Shown: positions 26,211-35,131 of the stretch, one piece after another | Numbering within the stretch: position 1 is the stretch's first letter | Layout: the number at the start of each line of letters is the position of its first letter | NCBI GenBank assembly: GCA_013289765.1 | Contig: JABCZI010000009.1 | Span: forward strand, 62,001 to 126,000 | Length of the DNA: 64,000 nt | DNA from: Acidobacteriota bacterium | GTDB taxonomy: Bacteria > Acidobacteriota > Terriglobia > Terriglobales > Acidobacteriaceae | Direction of reading: 5' to 3' | The notes under the pieces: model-generated | Told to the model about the DNA's origin: nothing | What the model saw: the letters and a program-made list of their open reading frames with translations, nothing else | Databases searched by the model: none | Program-made: the position numbers and the translations under genes

Positions 26211-26585
26211 ATGGGAAGTACTAAGACTTTTTTGCTAACGGATATCGTCCGCCAGCGTTGTCCCCGCTGTCGTAGTGGAAGCATTTTTCGCTATTCCATC
26301 TTTCGCGGATTTCCCAAGATGCACGAACGCTGTCCGGTCTGCGATCTTAAGTTTGACCGCGAGCCGGGCTACTTTCTTGGAGCCATGTATGTGAGTTACG
26401 CGCTGGGGCTCGTGATCATCGGCGCCATCGCAGCTTTGCTGTGGGAAGTGACCGGCTGGTGGATCACGAAAGACACGATCTGGGCGGTCATTATATTCCT
26501 GCCGCTAGCGCCCACGATCACACTCTTCGCCCGCGTGCTCTGGATCTATCTTGACCAGACTATCGATCCCGACCGGCGGGGCTGA
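26211..26585 (+). CDS. DUF983 family membrane protein
   Basis: The 124-aa protein starts with a four-Cys zinc-finger-like region, QRCPRCRSG and HERCPVCDLKF, then EPGYFLGAMYVSYALG, which opens the first of two hydrophobic segments (about residues 58-80 and 92-115). This is the DUF983 pattern. The function is unknown; some members lie near cytochrome oxidase genes, which is not the case here. AAAGGA stands a few bases before ATG 26211. The gene is divergent from the TonB receptor and followed by a beta-barrel gene 190 bp downstream on the same strand. Confidence 0.9.
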   Translation: MGSTKTFLLTDIVRQRCPRCRSGSIFRYSIFRGFPKMHERCPVCDLKFDREPGYFLGAMYVSYALGLVIIGAIAALLWEVTGWWITKDTIWAVIIFLPLAPTITLFARVLWIYLDQTIDPDRRG

Positions 26586-26775
26586 CTACAAGAAAGTCTT
26601 ACAAACCTTTACCATTATTTACGCGCGGAAGTACAACCCTATAGTCTGTAAAAGGGTTCTCATTCAATTCGCACATAACATTGATGTAGCGTTCCGTAAC
26701 TTTAAGGGATTTACGCCAACTATCGGGATGCGCCATCTGATAAACGCACTTAATTTAAGAATGGAGAAAGTGGAA

Positions 26776-27465
26776 ATGGTTCGTTGTTTTGCCGCAATGA
26801 TTTTTCTGTTTGTCCTGACTGGCTCTTTGGCATTTGCTCAAGATTCGATTCCGAAAGTGCAAGTGTTCGGCGGCTACTCCTTCATGCATACGGGTACGGG
26901 TGGTCTATCGGATTCGACTTTGGATGTGGATCTGCACCAATTTCCGAATACATTCGGCATCGGATCGAACTTCAACGGCTGGAATGCGGAAGCGCAATAC
27001 AATATCGACCGTTGGATAGGAATCGTCGCGGACTTCGGCGGCGAATATGGAACGCCGTTCACCGCGAAAGCGCCAGGCGTGTCGCGACTGCCCACCATGA
27101 CTGAGTATTCGTTCCTGGCGGGGCCTGTGGTTTCCTACCGCGCGAAAGCCCGGCTCACTCCTTATGTGCATGCCCTGTTTGGTTGGGATCGAGCCAGCCT
27201 GGGTGCGACCACCATCATTGGCACGGCGTCTCCGGTGACCGCTCTCGCCAGCACGTACACGTCGTTCGCCACCGTCTTTGGTGGTGGAGTCGATTACAAG
27301 CTGTCGCGGCGTTTTGCTCTGCGGTTGGCACAGGTGGACTACTTCCGTACTACTCTCGATTTAAATTCGTTGTACGGAAATGCGTTCGGCCCCGGCCGGT
27401 TCCAGGGTCTGCCGACTCACGAGAACAATATTCGAATCTCCACTGGAATCGCTATCTGGTTCTAA
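26776..27465 (+). CDS. Outer-membrane beta-barrel protein (OmpA/opacity-like)
   Basis: The frame is open from 26551, but ATG 26776 with GGAG about 10 nt upstream starts a proper signal peptide (MVRCFAAMIFLFVLTGSLAFAQ). The 229-aa protein shows alternating strands typical of small eight-stranded barrels: VQVFGGYSFMHTG, WNAEAQYNIDRWIGIVADFG, AFATVFGGG-like segments and a C-terminal strand IRISTGIAIWF ending in Phe. No OmpA peptidoglycan-binding domain follows, so it is a bare barrel. Such proteins are usually annotated as porin family or outer membrane beta-barrel; the function is unknown. It converges with the PQQ dehydrogenase gene, 9 bp apart. Confidence 0.85.
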   Translation: MVRCFAAMIFLFVLTGSLAFAQDSIPKVQVFGGYSFMHTGTGGLSDSTLDVDLHQFPNTFGIGSNFNGWNAEAQYNIDRWIGIVADFGGEYGTPFTAKAPGVSRLPTMTEYSFLAGPVVSYRAKARLTPYVHALFGWDRASLGATTIIGTASPVTALASTYTSFATVFGGGVDYKLSRRFALRLAQVDYFRTTLDLNSLYGNAFGPGRFQGLPTHENNIRISTGIAIWF

Positions 27466-27474
27466 TCTGATTTC

Positions 27475-29136
27475 TCAGGGGAGGGCGAAGGCATACAACG
27501 CGCTGCCGGCGGCGATTGCCACGTATTCTTTTCCGTCGATTGCGAAGGCCATCGGCGGTGCATAGACCGCGCCGCCCATCTGGAAGTGCCAGAGCGGCAT
27601 GCCTGTGAGCGCATTGATTGCGACGAAGTTGCCTTCGGCGTCGCCGGTAAAAACCAACCCTCCGGCGGTTGAAAGCACGCCAGACCAGGTGGGCGAAGTG
27701 TGCTCGAACTTCCATTGGATCGCGCCTGTTAAAGGATCGATCGCCTTCAGGTATCCGCGATAGGGCTCAGCCTCTTCCGACGGAAAATATGCGCTGCCGT
27801 AATAGGCATGTCCTGCTTCGTAAGGCTGCGGCGCCGTGCTGAAAATGTCGCACTGATCGCGGGCGGTTACATAGAAGAGAGCGGTTTTCGGATTGTAAGC
27901 CGGTGCCATAAAGTTGGTGGTGCCCAGCGCACCAGGGCAAACCGTGTGGCCTTCGAGCGTAGGTGATGCTTCTTTCTTGGCGACAGGACGGCCTTCGGCA
28001 TCTCTTGTATCGCTCCACGTGACTTTGCCGTAGGCGTTCGCCAAAATCAGTTTCCCGGTGGAGCGATCAATAACGTAGAAAAATCCGTTGCGGTTGGCTT
28101 GTGCGATGAGATGCTTGCTGCCGGCATCGATCATTACCGGCACCTGCGTTGCGTCCCAGTCGTGCTCGTCGTGCTTGGTGAACTGGAAATGCCAGTTCAT
28201 CTTTCCCGTGTCGGCATCAAGCGCGAGCAAGGTGTTGCTGTAAAGATTATCGCCGGCGCGTCCTTCGCCGCGGTTCGAGGGCGACGGATTTCCCGTAGGC
28301 CAGAAGATCTGGTTCGTGGCAGGATCGTAGGTGCCGGTATTCCACGCGGGAGCGCCCCCAATCTTCCACGAATCGCCCTCCCACGTTTCATGTCCCGCCT
28401 CGCCGGGACCGGGCACAGTGTAGAAGCGCCATTTGCGTTCACCGGTCGCGGCGTCGTAGGCGTCAATGAATCCGCGAATGCCGTACTCGCCACCGGAGAC
28501 GCCAATCACTATCAAGTTTTTAACTGCGAGTGGAGCCACGGTATAGCTGTAGCCCGCGCGGTAGTCCGCAGACGTGACGTTCCAAACCAGGTTGCCAGTT
28601 TTCGCGTCCAGGGCGATCACGTGCGCATCGAGCGTGCCCATGAAAACCTTGTCGCCTAAAATCGCGAGTCCGCGATTCACATGCCCGCAGCAGGGACGAA
28701 TGTCGGTGGGCACGGGATATTGATACATCCAGATGGGGCGTCCGGTGCGGGCGTCTAAAGCGAAGGCGCGGTCGTCTTGCGCGGTGGCGTAGAGAACTCC
28801 GTCGACGACTAAGGGCGAGGTCTCGATCTTGCCAGTCGCGCCAGTCTGGTACACCCACTTTGCCGCGAGCGTATGTACGGTTGTGGTGTTGACCTGATCG
28901 AGCGTGGAGAAGCGGCGTCCGGAGTAGTCACCGGAATAAGTGAGCCAGTTCTGCGGTTCTTTCTGAGAATTGACGATCCGCTCGACGGTGACCTGTGCGT
29001 AAGCGTGCAACGTGAGCAGGAAAGCGACGTAAACGCCAAATAAAACTAAAAGTGCTCTCGGCGATCTCCGCGGCCTTTCTCCGCTTCCTCCGCTTCCTCC
29101 GCGATAAAGGCTTTCCCTATCCCACCGCAAGTTCAT
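27475..29136 (-). CDS. PQQ-dependent dehydrogenase (quinoprotein)
   Basis: A 553-aa protein with an N-terminal membrane anchor or signal (LLVLFGVYVAFLLTLHAYAQ) and an eight-bladed PQQ propeller. Blade repeats read ALDARTGRPIW, ALDAKTGNLVW, AYDAATGERKW and ALDADTGKMNW. The vicinal Cys pair RPCCGHVNRG is the disulfide that lies over PQQ in quinoprotein alcohol dehydrogenases. The C-terminal repeat GLVFTGDAEGNFVAINALTG is typical. It should oxidise an alcohol or sugar in the periplasm and pass electrons to a cytochrome c. Its ATG overlaps the stop of the cytochrome gene upstream (ATGA), so the pair is translationally coupled. No pqq biosynthesis genes are in the window. Confidence 0.93.
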   Translation of the reverse strand: MNLRWDRESLYRGGSGGSGERPRRSPRALLVLFGVYVAFLLTLHAYAQVTVERIVNSQKEPQNWLTYSGDYSGRRFSTLDQVNTTTVHTLAAKWVYQTGATGKIETSPLVVDGVLYATAQDDRAFALDARTGRPIWMYQYPVPTDIRPCCGHVNRGLAILGDKVFMGTLDAHVIALDAKTGNLVWNVTSADYRAGYSYTVAPLAVKNLIVIGVSGGEYGIRGFIDAYDAATGERKWRFYTVPGPGEAGHETWEGDSWKIGGAPAWNTGTYDPATNQIFWPTGNPSPSNRGEGRAGDNLYSNTLLALDADTGKMNWHFQFTKHDEHDWDATQVPVMIDAGSKHLIAQANRNGFFYVIDRSTGKLILANAYGKVTWSDTRDAEGRPVAKKEASPTLEGHTVCPGALGTTNFMAPAYNPKTALFYVTARDQCDIFSTAPQPYEAGHAYYGSAYFPSEEAEPYRGYLKAIDPLTGAIQWKFEHTSPTWSGVLSTAGGLVFTGDAEGNFVAINALTGMPLWHFQMGGAVYAPPMAFAIDGKEYVAIAAGSALYAFALP

Positions 29137-29984
29137 TTCGCCCCCACGCTAATCAAATAAGCCACAATGTCATCGAGATCTTTGTCACTCAAAAGATTGG
29201 GCGAGTAAACCGGCATCATCGATTCCCGGCTTTTCTTGAAAGAACGCAGTTTGTCTTTGTCCAGCAGGTAGATCTGCTCGCTGGCGTCCATCATCTGCAC
29301 GCTGAAGTTATCCTCGTTCAAAGCAACGCCCTTGATTTCCGTTCCGTCTCCAGTCACAACGGTGACGGTTTCGTATTCCTGAGGAAATTCCTTGGTAGCT
29401 TCCGTCAATCCCCAAGCCAGCCGCCGGCTGGGATTGCGCACCGAATCGATGATCGCCTCTCGGGTTCGCGATCCGCCGACGGCCGTAAGCTCCGGCCCCA
29501 CACGCCCGCCTTTGCCCGCAACTGTGTGGCAAAGCGAGCAATTCGCCTCGCCGTAGAAAAGTTGCTTGCCGTGCTCCGCATTGCCCACGGGCTTGGCCGG
29601 CGCCTTCATTTCTACGCTGCGGATATAAGTAATGATTTGCCAGATTTCTTCATCAGTCATCCCCACGCCTTGGCCGTTGGTTCCGTTGGCGGGCATCACG
29701 GTGCCGGGGATGCCGTTGCTGATCACCTGAAACATTTCCGCATCATTATGAGTATGTTTTTTCTGGGCTCGCGTCAGGTCTGGGCCGCGGCCGCCGCCAT
29801 GGGCGCCCAGTCCGTGGCACAGGGCGCAGTTGATGCGGAATTCGTACTCGCCCGCCTTCGCGGCTTTGGGATCATTGGCGAAGGGGTTGCGATCGTCGGC
29901 TGAACAGACCGCTGCCGCCGCCATGACCAAGATAGCCAGCGCGGTTCGGCCTTGTGGAAGAAAGATTGAAGACTTCGCGATCAT
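29133..29984 (-). CDS. Periplasmic di-haem cytochrome c
   Basis: ATG 29984 is preferred over the earlier TTG because it begins a signal peptide directly (LAILVMAAAAVCSA). Two CxxCH haem sites are present: CALCHGLGAHGG (near residue 53) and CSLCHTVAGKGG (near residue 151). The distal Met candidates are in MPANGTNG and MMPVYSPNLL. A beta insert (VVTGDGTEIKGVALNEDNFS) lies in the second half, as in cytochromes that partner membrane-bound dehydrogenases. It is probably the electron acceptor of the PQQ dehydrogenase, whose start codon overlaps its stop. Confidence 0.93.
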   Translation of the reverse strand: MIAKSSIFLPQGRTALAILVMAAAAVCSADDRNPFANDPKAAKAGEYEFRINCALCHGLGAHGGGRGPDLTRAQKKHTHNDAEMFQVISNGIPGTVMPANGTNGQGVGMTDEEIWQIITYIRSVEMKAPAKPVGNAEHGKQLFYGEANCSLCHTVAGKGGRVGPELTAVGGSRTREAIIDSVRNPSRRLAWGLTEATKEFPQEYETVTVVTGDGTEIKGVALNEDNFSVQMMDASEQIYLLDKDKLRSFKKSRESMMPVYSPNLLSDKDLDDIVAYLISVGAK

Positions 29985-30069
29985 GTTTCCGGCCTTGCCA
30001 CCAAACAAAAGCGATTGGAAGAATACCGGATATTATCACTGACCTATGGGAATCTGCTTCTCTCTCCGC

Positions 30070-31572
30070 TCACCATGTGTAGTGCGCCGTATAAGTAATG
30101 ATCTTCTCCTCGTCCGGAGCAATGGTTACCGGAAATTCGATGGTCTTGCTGTCAGTCTTCTTGAACGAATCCGAATGCGTTGGAACATCCCAGTTGACCC
30201 AACGATACAGGTGCTCGACGACGCGCACTTCCACCGGTACCTTCTTGTGATTCCGGACCTTGATTTCAAAGGTTTCGTCGAGCTTTTGACCCCTCGTATC
30301 CAGTTTGAAGTCAGTGCGGCGGCGCTCGCCGGTCAGATCAAATGCATTGCCGGTGTAAATGCGAAGAGTTTCGTCGCGGGGTGTGTGGTCAATCACATTT
30401 TCGCCGGTGAATTCGATCTGCCCGTCATCGTTGCGACGGTAAAAGCGCACTCGTCCTTTGGGCAGAGGCATCCCCAGGTGATTCGCCTCTGAATTCGCGA
30501 ACTCCCGCATGACCCAGATCTTGGGGTTCGACTCAGTGCCATATTCAGCGTTATTGCGGATCGTCTCCCAGTTCCACCCGTTGTAACGAGCGTCAATCTT
30601 GACTCCGTCGTAAATATAGAGCTGTTTGGTGAGAACGTTCGCGGCACGTACAAATTCGACTTGCTTGGTCTCGCGGTCGTGCAGGGTGGTGGGACGCGCC
30701 AGGGTATAGAGGTGATATTCGTCGAAGGCTTTTTCGGTCACCGGCATCCCCATCTTTCCGTTGATTACCACTGCCTCTGCCGCGCCCATGGCGGCGTACA
30801 TCTGTCCTTGCTGGATCTTGTTCACATCCCCCGCCATCAACTTGATTCGCGCATCCTCGAAGGCTTTGCCGCTCTGGTTGTCCATGGTGATCCAGCCCAC
30901 CAGATCGACAGCGTCTCCCTTTTCAGGGGCGACGATGTTGTAGTCGGCCTCCCAGGTCAGGCCGCCGGTTATGTAGGAAAATTCGGCGCGCAAAGGTCCG
31001 GGCTTGTCCGACGTTAGCAGCCATTGCAGTGTGGGCTTGAGAATCGTGTCATCCGTGAGCGCGGGGAAGATAGGAGTTCCGGGCAAGCCAAAACGCACCT
31101 TCCCCTCGATTTCGATGATGGGTTGTTCCGAGACCTGAGCGTACGCTTGCGCCTGATAATACTGCTGGCCGTAGCGGTTCATCGCCATGGAACTATGCGG
31201 CACATAACCGCTGCGGATGATTTTGCCGGGCACGACTTCCTGTTTCTCTCCGCGCGGGATTAGGAAGTCAATCGTCTTGCCTTCATACAACGAGAGCAGC
31301 AGAGCTTCTGATACCGGATCGGCGCGATAGTTTTGCTCCAGCACCTGCACTGGACGTTTTCCTGCGGGGTCTCGCAGGATGACCGAGTCTGGCTCCAGGT
31401 GCATGGTGATGTCGGTGACCCGAACGCTGGTGGTTCCCGCCTTCAGATCAAGCGGCATCTCTTGCCGCACCACGGCGAAGTCCTGGTTGTAGATGGTAAG
31501 CGAGGGCGACGGTTTTTCGTCTGCGGCAAAAGATACGGCGCAAGCGGCGATCAGGCAAGCCAAATAGCGCAT
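30070..31572 (-). CDS. DUF4139 domain exported protein
   Basis: ATG 31572 has GGAG 8-9 nt upstream and begins a signal peptide (MRYLACLIAACAVSFA). The 500-aa mature-type protein contains the DUF4139 pattern: LTIYNQDFAVVRQEMPLDL at the N-terminus, GGLTWEADYNIVAPEKGD in the middle, WITMDNQSGKAFEDARIKLM, and beta-rich blocks to the end (RVVEHLYRWVNWDVPTHS). Members are secreted, beta-sandwich proteins of unknown function. It lies upstream of the cytochrome c/PQQ dehydrogenase pair on the same strand with an 85-bp gap; co-transcription is possible but not shown. Confidence 0.9.
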   Translation of the reverse strand: MRYLACLIAACAVSFAADEKPSPSLTIYNQDFAVVRQEMPLDLKAGTTSVRVTDITMHLEPDSVILRDPAGKRPVQVLEQNYRADPVSEALLLSLYEGKTIDFLIPRGEKQEVVPGKIIRSGYVPHSSMAMNRYGQQYYQAQAYAQVSEQPIIEIEGKVRFGLPGTPIFPALTDDTILKPTLQWLLTSDKPGPLRAEFSYITGGLTWEADYNIVAPEKGDAVDLVGWITMDNQSGKAFEDARIKLMAGDVNKIQQGQMYAAMGAAEAVVINGKMGMPVTEKAFDEYHLYTLARPTTLHDRETKQVEFVRAANVLTKQLYIYDGVKIDARYNGWNWETIRNNAEYGTESNPKIWVMREFANSEANHLGMPLPKGRVRFYRRNDDGQIEFTGENVIDHTPRDETLRIYTGNAFDLTGERRRTDFKLDTRGQKLDETFEIKVRNHKKVPVEVRVVEHLYRWVNWDVPTHSDSFKKTDSKTIEFPVTIAPDEEKIITYTAHYTW

Positions 31573-31855
31573 GAGGTGGTCTCCATGGAGCACTGTTTCA
31601 ACAGCCTATCCTTGAGGGAACGTCAAAGGGAGTGCTGCTTGCGGCACAAGCACCAGAAAGCCCCAGTGGGTCAGACCAACTTAAAGTTACCTTGCGTCGG
31701 TGCTGAACTTGTCAAAAGCTCCCCGCTCGTACATGGCCGCCGGGCATCTGGGACCAGCACTTCCGCGAACCTAGACTAGAGATTCCCTCAGGTCGGGTCG
31801 ATCTTTCCCTAAGGGCGAGACCTTTTTAAATGTAGGCGCGTAAGTTGCTGATGCG

Positions 31856-32560
31856 TCAGCCTTTCCAGCGGAAGGCGTCGGGCTGGGGAAGGCCAAGATG
31901 GGCCAGCACGCGATATGCGAACTCGCGGGCCATCTCATCTAACGTAGTGGGCCGGTAATAGAAGGCTGGGATGAGCGGAAAGATGGTCGCGCCGGCATCG
32001 GCGGCCCGGTACATGTTGCGGATGTGAATTTTGTTGAGCGGCGTTTCGCGCACGCAGAGCACCAGCGGACGCTTCTCTTTGAGGCAAACGTCAGCCGCGC
32101 GCTCGATCAGTTGCGAGGCGACGCCGTTGGCGATGCGGGCCAAAGTGCCCACGCTGCACGGGAGCACGACCATGGCATCGGCGGGATAAGAACCGCTGGC
32201 CACGTTAGCCCCAATGTCAGCGTTCGATTGCTCTTTGATTCTAGTTTTGATTTTCGACGAACGATTCGCGTCTGCTGAAATCTTGGTCGACCTGGGCGAG
32301 CGTTTTCCGGGAGTCAGAAGCTGTTGGACCAGATTCGAGCGTCCTCGGATGCCGAGTTCTTCCGCCATTACGCGCAGGGCGGAATCCGAAGCGATGAAGT
32401 TCACGGTCTTAACGTGAGTATCGCGTTCGATCGCCAGCAGCAAGTGCCGCAGAAACGCCGAGCCGCTGGCGCCAGTCGTCGCGACTGTCAGGTTTTGCGG
32501 CGGGTAGTTTGGCAATGCGCCTCCGGCGAGGCGACGCCAGCGCCCCGAACTTTGGAGCAT
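31856..32560 (-). CDS. ubiX: Flavin prenyltransferase UbiX
   Basis: UbiX attaches a dimethylallyl group to FMN to make prenylated FMN, the cofactor of UbiD decarboxylases in ubiquinone or menaquinone synthesis and in aromatic acid metabolism. Visible motifs are VATTGASGSAFLRHLL (phosphate loop), VVLPCSVGTLARIANGVASQ and LVLCVRETPLNKIHIRNMY, including the Arg and Glu of the active site. An unusual Lys/Arg/Ser-rich insert (TPGKRSPRSTKISADANRSS) lies between residues about 85 and 115. The start is uncertain: ATG 32560 is drawn, but TTG 32515 has GGAGG 4 nt before it and fits the usual N-terminus better. No ubiD gene is in the window. Confidence 0.93.
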   Translation of the reverse strand: MLQSSGRWRRLAGGALPNYPPQNLTVATTGASGSAFLRHLLLAIERDTHVKTVNFIASDSALRVMAEELGIRGRSNLVQQLLTPGKRSPRSTKISADANRSSKIKTRIKEQSNADIGANVASGSYPADAMVVLPCSVGTLARIANGVASQLIERAADVCLKEKRPLVLCVRETPLNKIHIRNMYRAADAGATIFPLIPAFYYRPTTLDEMAREFAYRVLAHLGLPQPDAFRWKG

Positions 32561-32657
32561 AGGGAGTAGGCGAACAGGAGTCAAGGCGAGGAGCAGGAAG
32601 AAGTGCAGCTAAGAAAAGAGGAAGGGGCTAAAGGCTAAGAGCTAACAGCTGATTTTT

Positions 32658-34250
32658 ATGGCAACGACCGCCAATTTGCGATCCCGCCGCAGCATAGCGC
32701 AACTGCACGCGCTGGCCGGAGTAGAGCGCGAAATCCGCGCCCAGGACTCTCACAACCGCCGCAAGTATTTACGCGAGTTCAATGAGGCGTTCCGCAGATA
32801 CGATTCTCTTCTCGACTCGCAATCAGTTCAGCGCGCTCTGCACTCCGCCGACGTTGTTCTGATTGGCGACTACCACGCGTTTGCGGGTGCCCAGCGCTAT
32901 GCCGCGTCAGTGATCGAGCAGCGCTCGCTTACTGGAGATCGTCCTGTGGTGCTCGGAGTGGAAACCATCTTTGCCCGCGACCAGCACATTCTTGACGAAT
33001 GGTGGCGGCGCGAAATTGACGAAACCGAACTGCGCCAGCGCATCCGCTTCGATCTGGATTGGGGTTATGACTGGAATCCGTTTTACGAATTGCTAAGATC
33101 GGCTCGTGATCACGGCGAGGCCATTTATGGGCTCGACTGCATGCCCCGGGAGAATCTGCGAAAGATCGGAGCCCGCGACCGTCACGCCGCGGCGAAGCTT
33201 GCCGAAATTCGCGAACGTCACCCCGAGGCCGTGATCCTGGTTCTTTTCGGAGAGTCACACCTCGCGCCAGGCCATCTTCCACTTGTGCTTCAGAAGCAAA
33301 TGCCCGGAGCGAAGATTCTGACCGTGTTGCAGAACATAGATGCACTTTACTGGCGCGCCGCGGGCGAACGGGTCGACAAGGTCGAGGCCGTACGTGTGAA
33401 CGACGATGTCGTATGCGTCTTCAATGCCACGCCTCTCGAAAAATATGAAAGTTACCGCCTGTGCCTCGACCAATGGAGCCGCTGCGATACTGGTCCCGAC
33501 TTCGCGCCCACCATCTACAACCTGATCGACAGCCTGGCAGCGTTTCTGGAAATCAACCGTTATTCACCGCACAACGGCACGCAGCCGAAATTTCTCGTCG
33601 ATATGCTGCCGGAGGTGCACGGCAATCCGTCCGATGCGATGCTTCGCCGATTGCTTTCGCGAAAAGGTATTAGCGATCAGCAACTGAAAGCGATGCTGGC
33701 AAATGTGGAAGACCGCGGCAGCTCCTATCTTCCCCAACTCAATGCATTCTGCATCCGGCAATTTCAGATGATGCACGCCGCGGAAGATGCCACCCGCTTT
33801 TTGCATCATGCTTGCCGCGGCTTACCCGACCGTCTGACTGTGAAACGCGCAGGCGACGAAGAGAACGTGAACTGCCCCACTGCGCTGACGACCGATCGTT
33901 TCTACACCCGAGTTGTCGAAGATGCGGTGGCCTATTTCGGCTCTCGGGTGCTTTATCCTTCAAGGCCGGCGCCAGAGGCGGAACACTCTTCCGCGCTATC
34001 ACGCGCCGCGTGCGAGAAGGCCGCGCAAATAGCGGTGCGCAGCGACGAAAAGAAATTCGAATGCATCGCGCGAGACTTCGGGTACCGCATCGGAAGCCAC
34101 ATGTATGCCGCGTATCTCGCTGGCAAGGTCAAACCAGCCGGCCTGCGCCGGTTGTTCCTCGTGCATCTCGACCAGCCAGGCATGGCACGAAAAGTTTGCA
34201 CCGCCGTGATTGCTCGACTCCGATCCGCCTGTCCCGCTCTGCGAGCTTAA
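32658..34250 (+). CDS. ChaN-like (haem-binding/Tiki superfamily) domain protein
   Basis: Residues about 55-280 match the ChaN domain: VVLIGDYHAFAGAQRYAASV, VLGVETIFARDQHILDEW and LVLFGESHLAPGHLP. The GD.H and GESH motifs are the conserved His and acid positions of the fold, which in Campylobacter ChaN binds haem and in relatives forms a metal site. Unlike ChaN lipoproteins this one has no signal peptide or lipobox, so it appears cytoplasmic. The C-terminal half (about 230 residues) has no motif I know. It is twice the usual length and may carry a second domain. larB follows 75 bp downstream on the same strand. Confidence 0.82.
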   Translation: MATTANLRSRRSIAQLHALAGVEREIRAQDSHNRRKYLREFNEAFRRYDSLLDSQSVQRALHSADVVLIGDYHAFAGAQRYAASVIEQRSLTGDRPVVLGVETIFARDQHILDEWWRREIDETELRQRIRFDLDWGYDWNPFYELLRSARDHGEAIYGLDCMPRENLRKIGARDRHAAAKLAEIRERHPEAVILVLFGESHLAPGHLPLVLQKQMPGAKILTVLQNIDALYWRAAGERVDKVEAVRVNDDVVCVFNATPLEKYESYRLCLDQWSRCDTGPDFAPTIYNLIDSLAAFLEINRYSPHNGTQPKFLVDMLPEVHGNPSDAMLRRLLSRKGISDQQLKAMLANVEDRGSSYLPQLNAFCIRQFQMMHAAEDATRFLHHACRGLPDRLTVKRAGDEENVNCPTALTTDRFYTRVVEDAVAYFGSRVLYPSRPAPEAEHSSALSRAACEKAAQIAVRSDEKKFECIARDFGYRIGSHMYAAYLAGKVKPAGLRRLFLVHLDQPGMARKVCTAVIARLRSACPALRA

Positions 34251-34325
34251 AACTCGGTGCTGTCTCGAAATGCTAATCTAGACCTTCGCTTGGCCAAAAT
34301 GCTGCGTGCGACTACCTGAGGCTCC

Positions 34326-35072
34326 GTGAACGCCGAATCGATCCGCAAATTGTTCGAGCAGGTGCGCCAGGGAAAACTCGCGCCCGACGATGCGGTCGAC
34401 CGTCTCCGCCATTTACCTTTTGAAGACCTGGGATTCGCCAAGGTCGACCATCATCGCTCGCTGCGCGCAGGCATGCCGGAAGTAATTTTTGGAGAGCGCA
34501 AGACTCCGTCGCAAACAGCGGAAATCTTCGCGCGCCTGGCCAAGCACGGAGGCAACGTTCTTGCCACTCACGCCGATAAGAAACAATTTGCCGCGGTAAA
34601 AAAGAAAGTGCGTGCGGCGGAATATCGCGAGCTGGCGCGGGCGATCGTCCTGCAGCGTGACCCGCAGACGTATGGCAAAGGAACCATCGCCGTAGTTTCG
34701 GCGGGGACCAGCGACATCTCGGTCGCCGAGGAAGCCGTGGTTACCGCCGAAATAATGGGAAATAAAGTCGAGCACTTCTACGACGTTGGCGTCGCGGGGA
34801 TACACCGCCTGTTGGCCAATCGTGAGGCTCTCACCAAAGCCCGGGTCGTGATCGTCTGTGCCGGGATGGAAGGCGCCCTGCCCAGCGTGGTTGGAGGATT
34901 GGTTGGTGTTCCGGTGATTGCCGTTCCCACCAGCGTGGGCTACGGTGCTTCGTTCAAGGGATTGACCGCGCTTCTCGGCATGCTGAATTCCTGCGCGTCG
35001 AACGTGAGCGTGGTGAATATTGATAACGGATTTGGCGCGGGCTACGTGGCTTCACTGATCAACCGGCTCTAA
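34326..35072 (+). CDS. larB: Nickel-pincer cofactor synthesis protein LarB
   Basis: LarB carboxylates and hydrolyses nicotinic acid adenine dinucleotide, the first step in making the nickel-pincer cofactor of lactate racemase. The 248-aa protein starts at GTG 34326 and shows the family pattern: [20 protein letters not shown] near residue 37, [29 protein letters not shown] and [20 protein letters not shown], the last resembling the PurE carboxylase core. Length is typical. No larA, larC or larE gene is in the window, so the partners must be elsewhere if the pathway works. Confidence 0.94.
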   Translation: MNAESIRKLFEQVRQGKLAPDDAVDRLRHLPFEDLGFAKVDHHRSLRAGMPEVIFGERKTPSQTAEIFARLAKHGGNVLATHADKKQFAAVKKKVRAAEYRELARAIVLQRDPQTYGKGTIAVVSAGTSDISVAEEAVVTAEIMGNKVEHFYDVGVAGIHRLLANREALTKARVVIVCAGMEGALPSVVGGLVGVPVIAVPTSVGYGASFKGLTALLGMLNSCASNVSVVNIDNGFGAGYVASLINRL

Positions 35073-35105
35073 AAGCAAAAAGAGGGCGCAGCCTCAGCCG
35101 CGCCC
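35071..35105 (-). terminator. Terminator between larB and the BON gene, leftward
   Basis: On the minus strand GGGCGC pairs with GCGCCC (35105-35100 with 35089-35084) around a short inner stem, followed by TCTTTTTGCTTTT. It ends the BON-protein transcript. It overlaps the larB stop, and may serve as a weak terminator for larB too. Confidence 0.75.
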
Positions 35106-35131
35106 CTTCCCCCTCACTACTCGAGAATGTA

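Noticed and set aside
26551-26775. N-terminal extension of the beta-barrel protein overlapping the DUF983 gene
   Set aside because: A start with ribosome site and signal peptide lies at 26776; the extension would hide the signal peptide.
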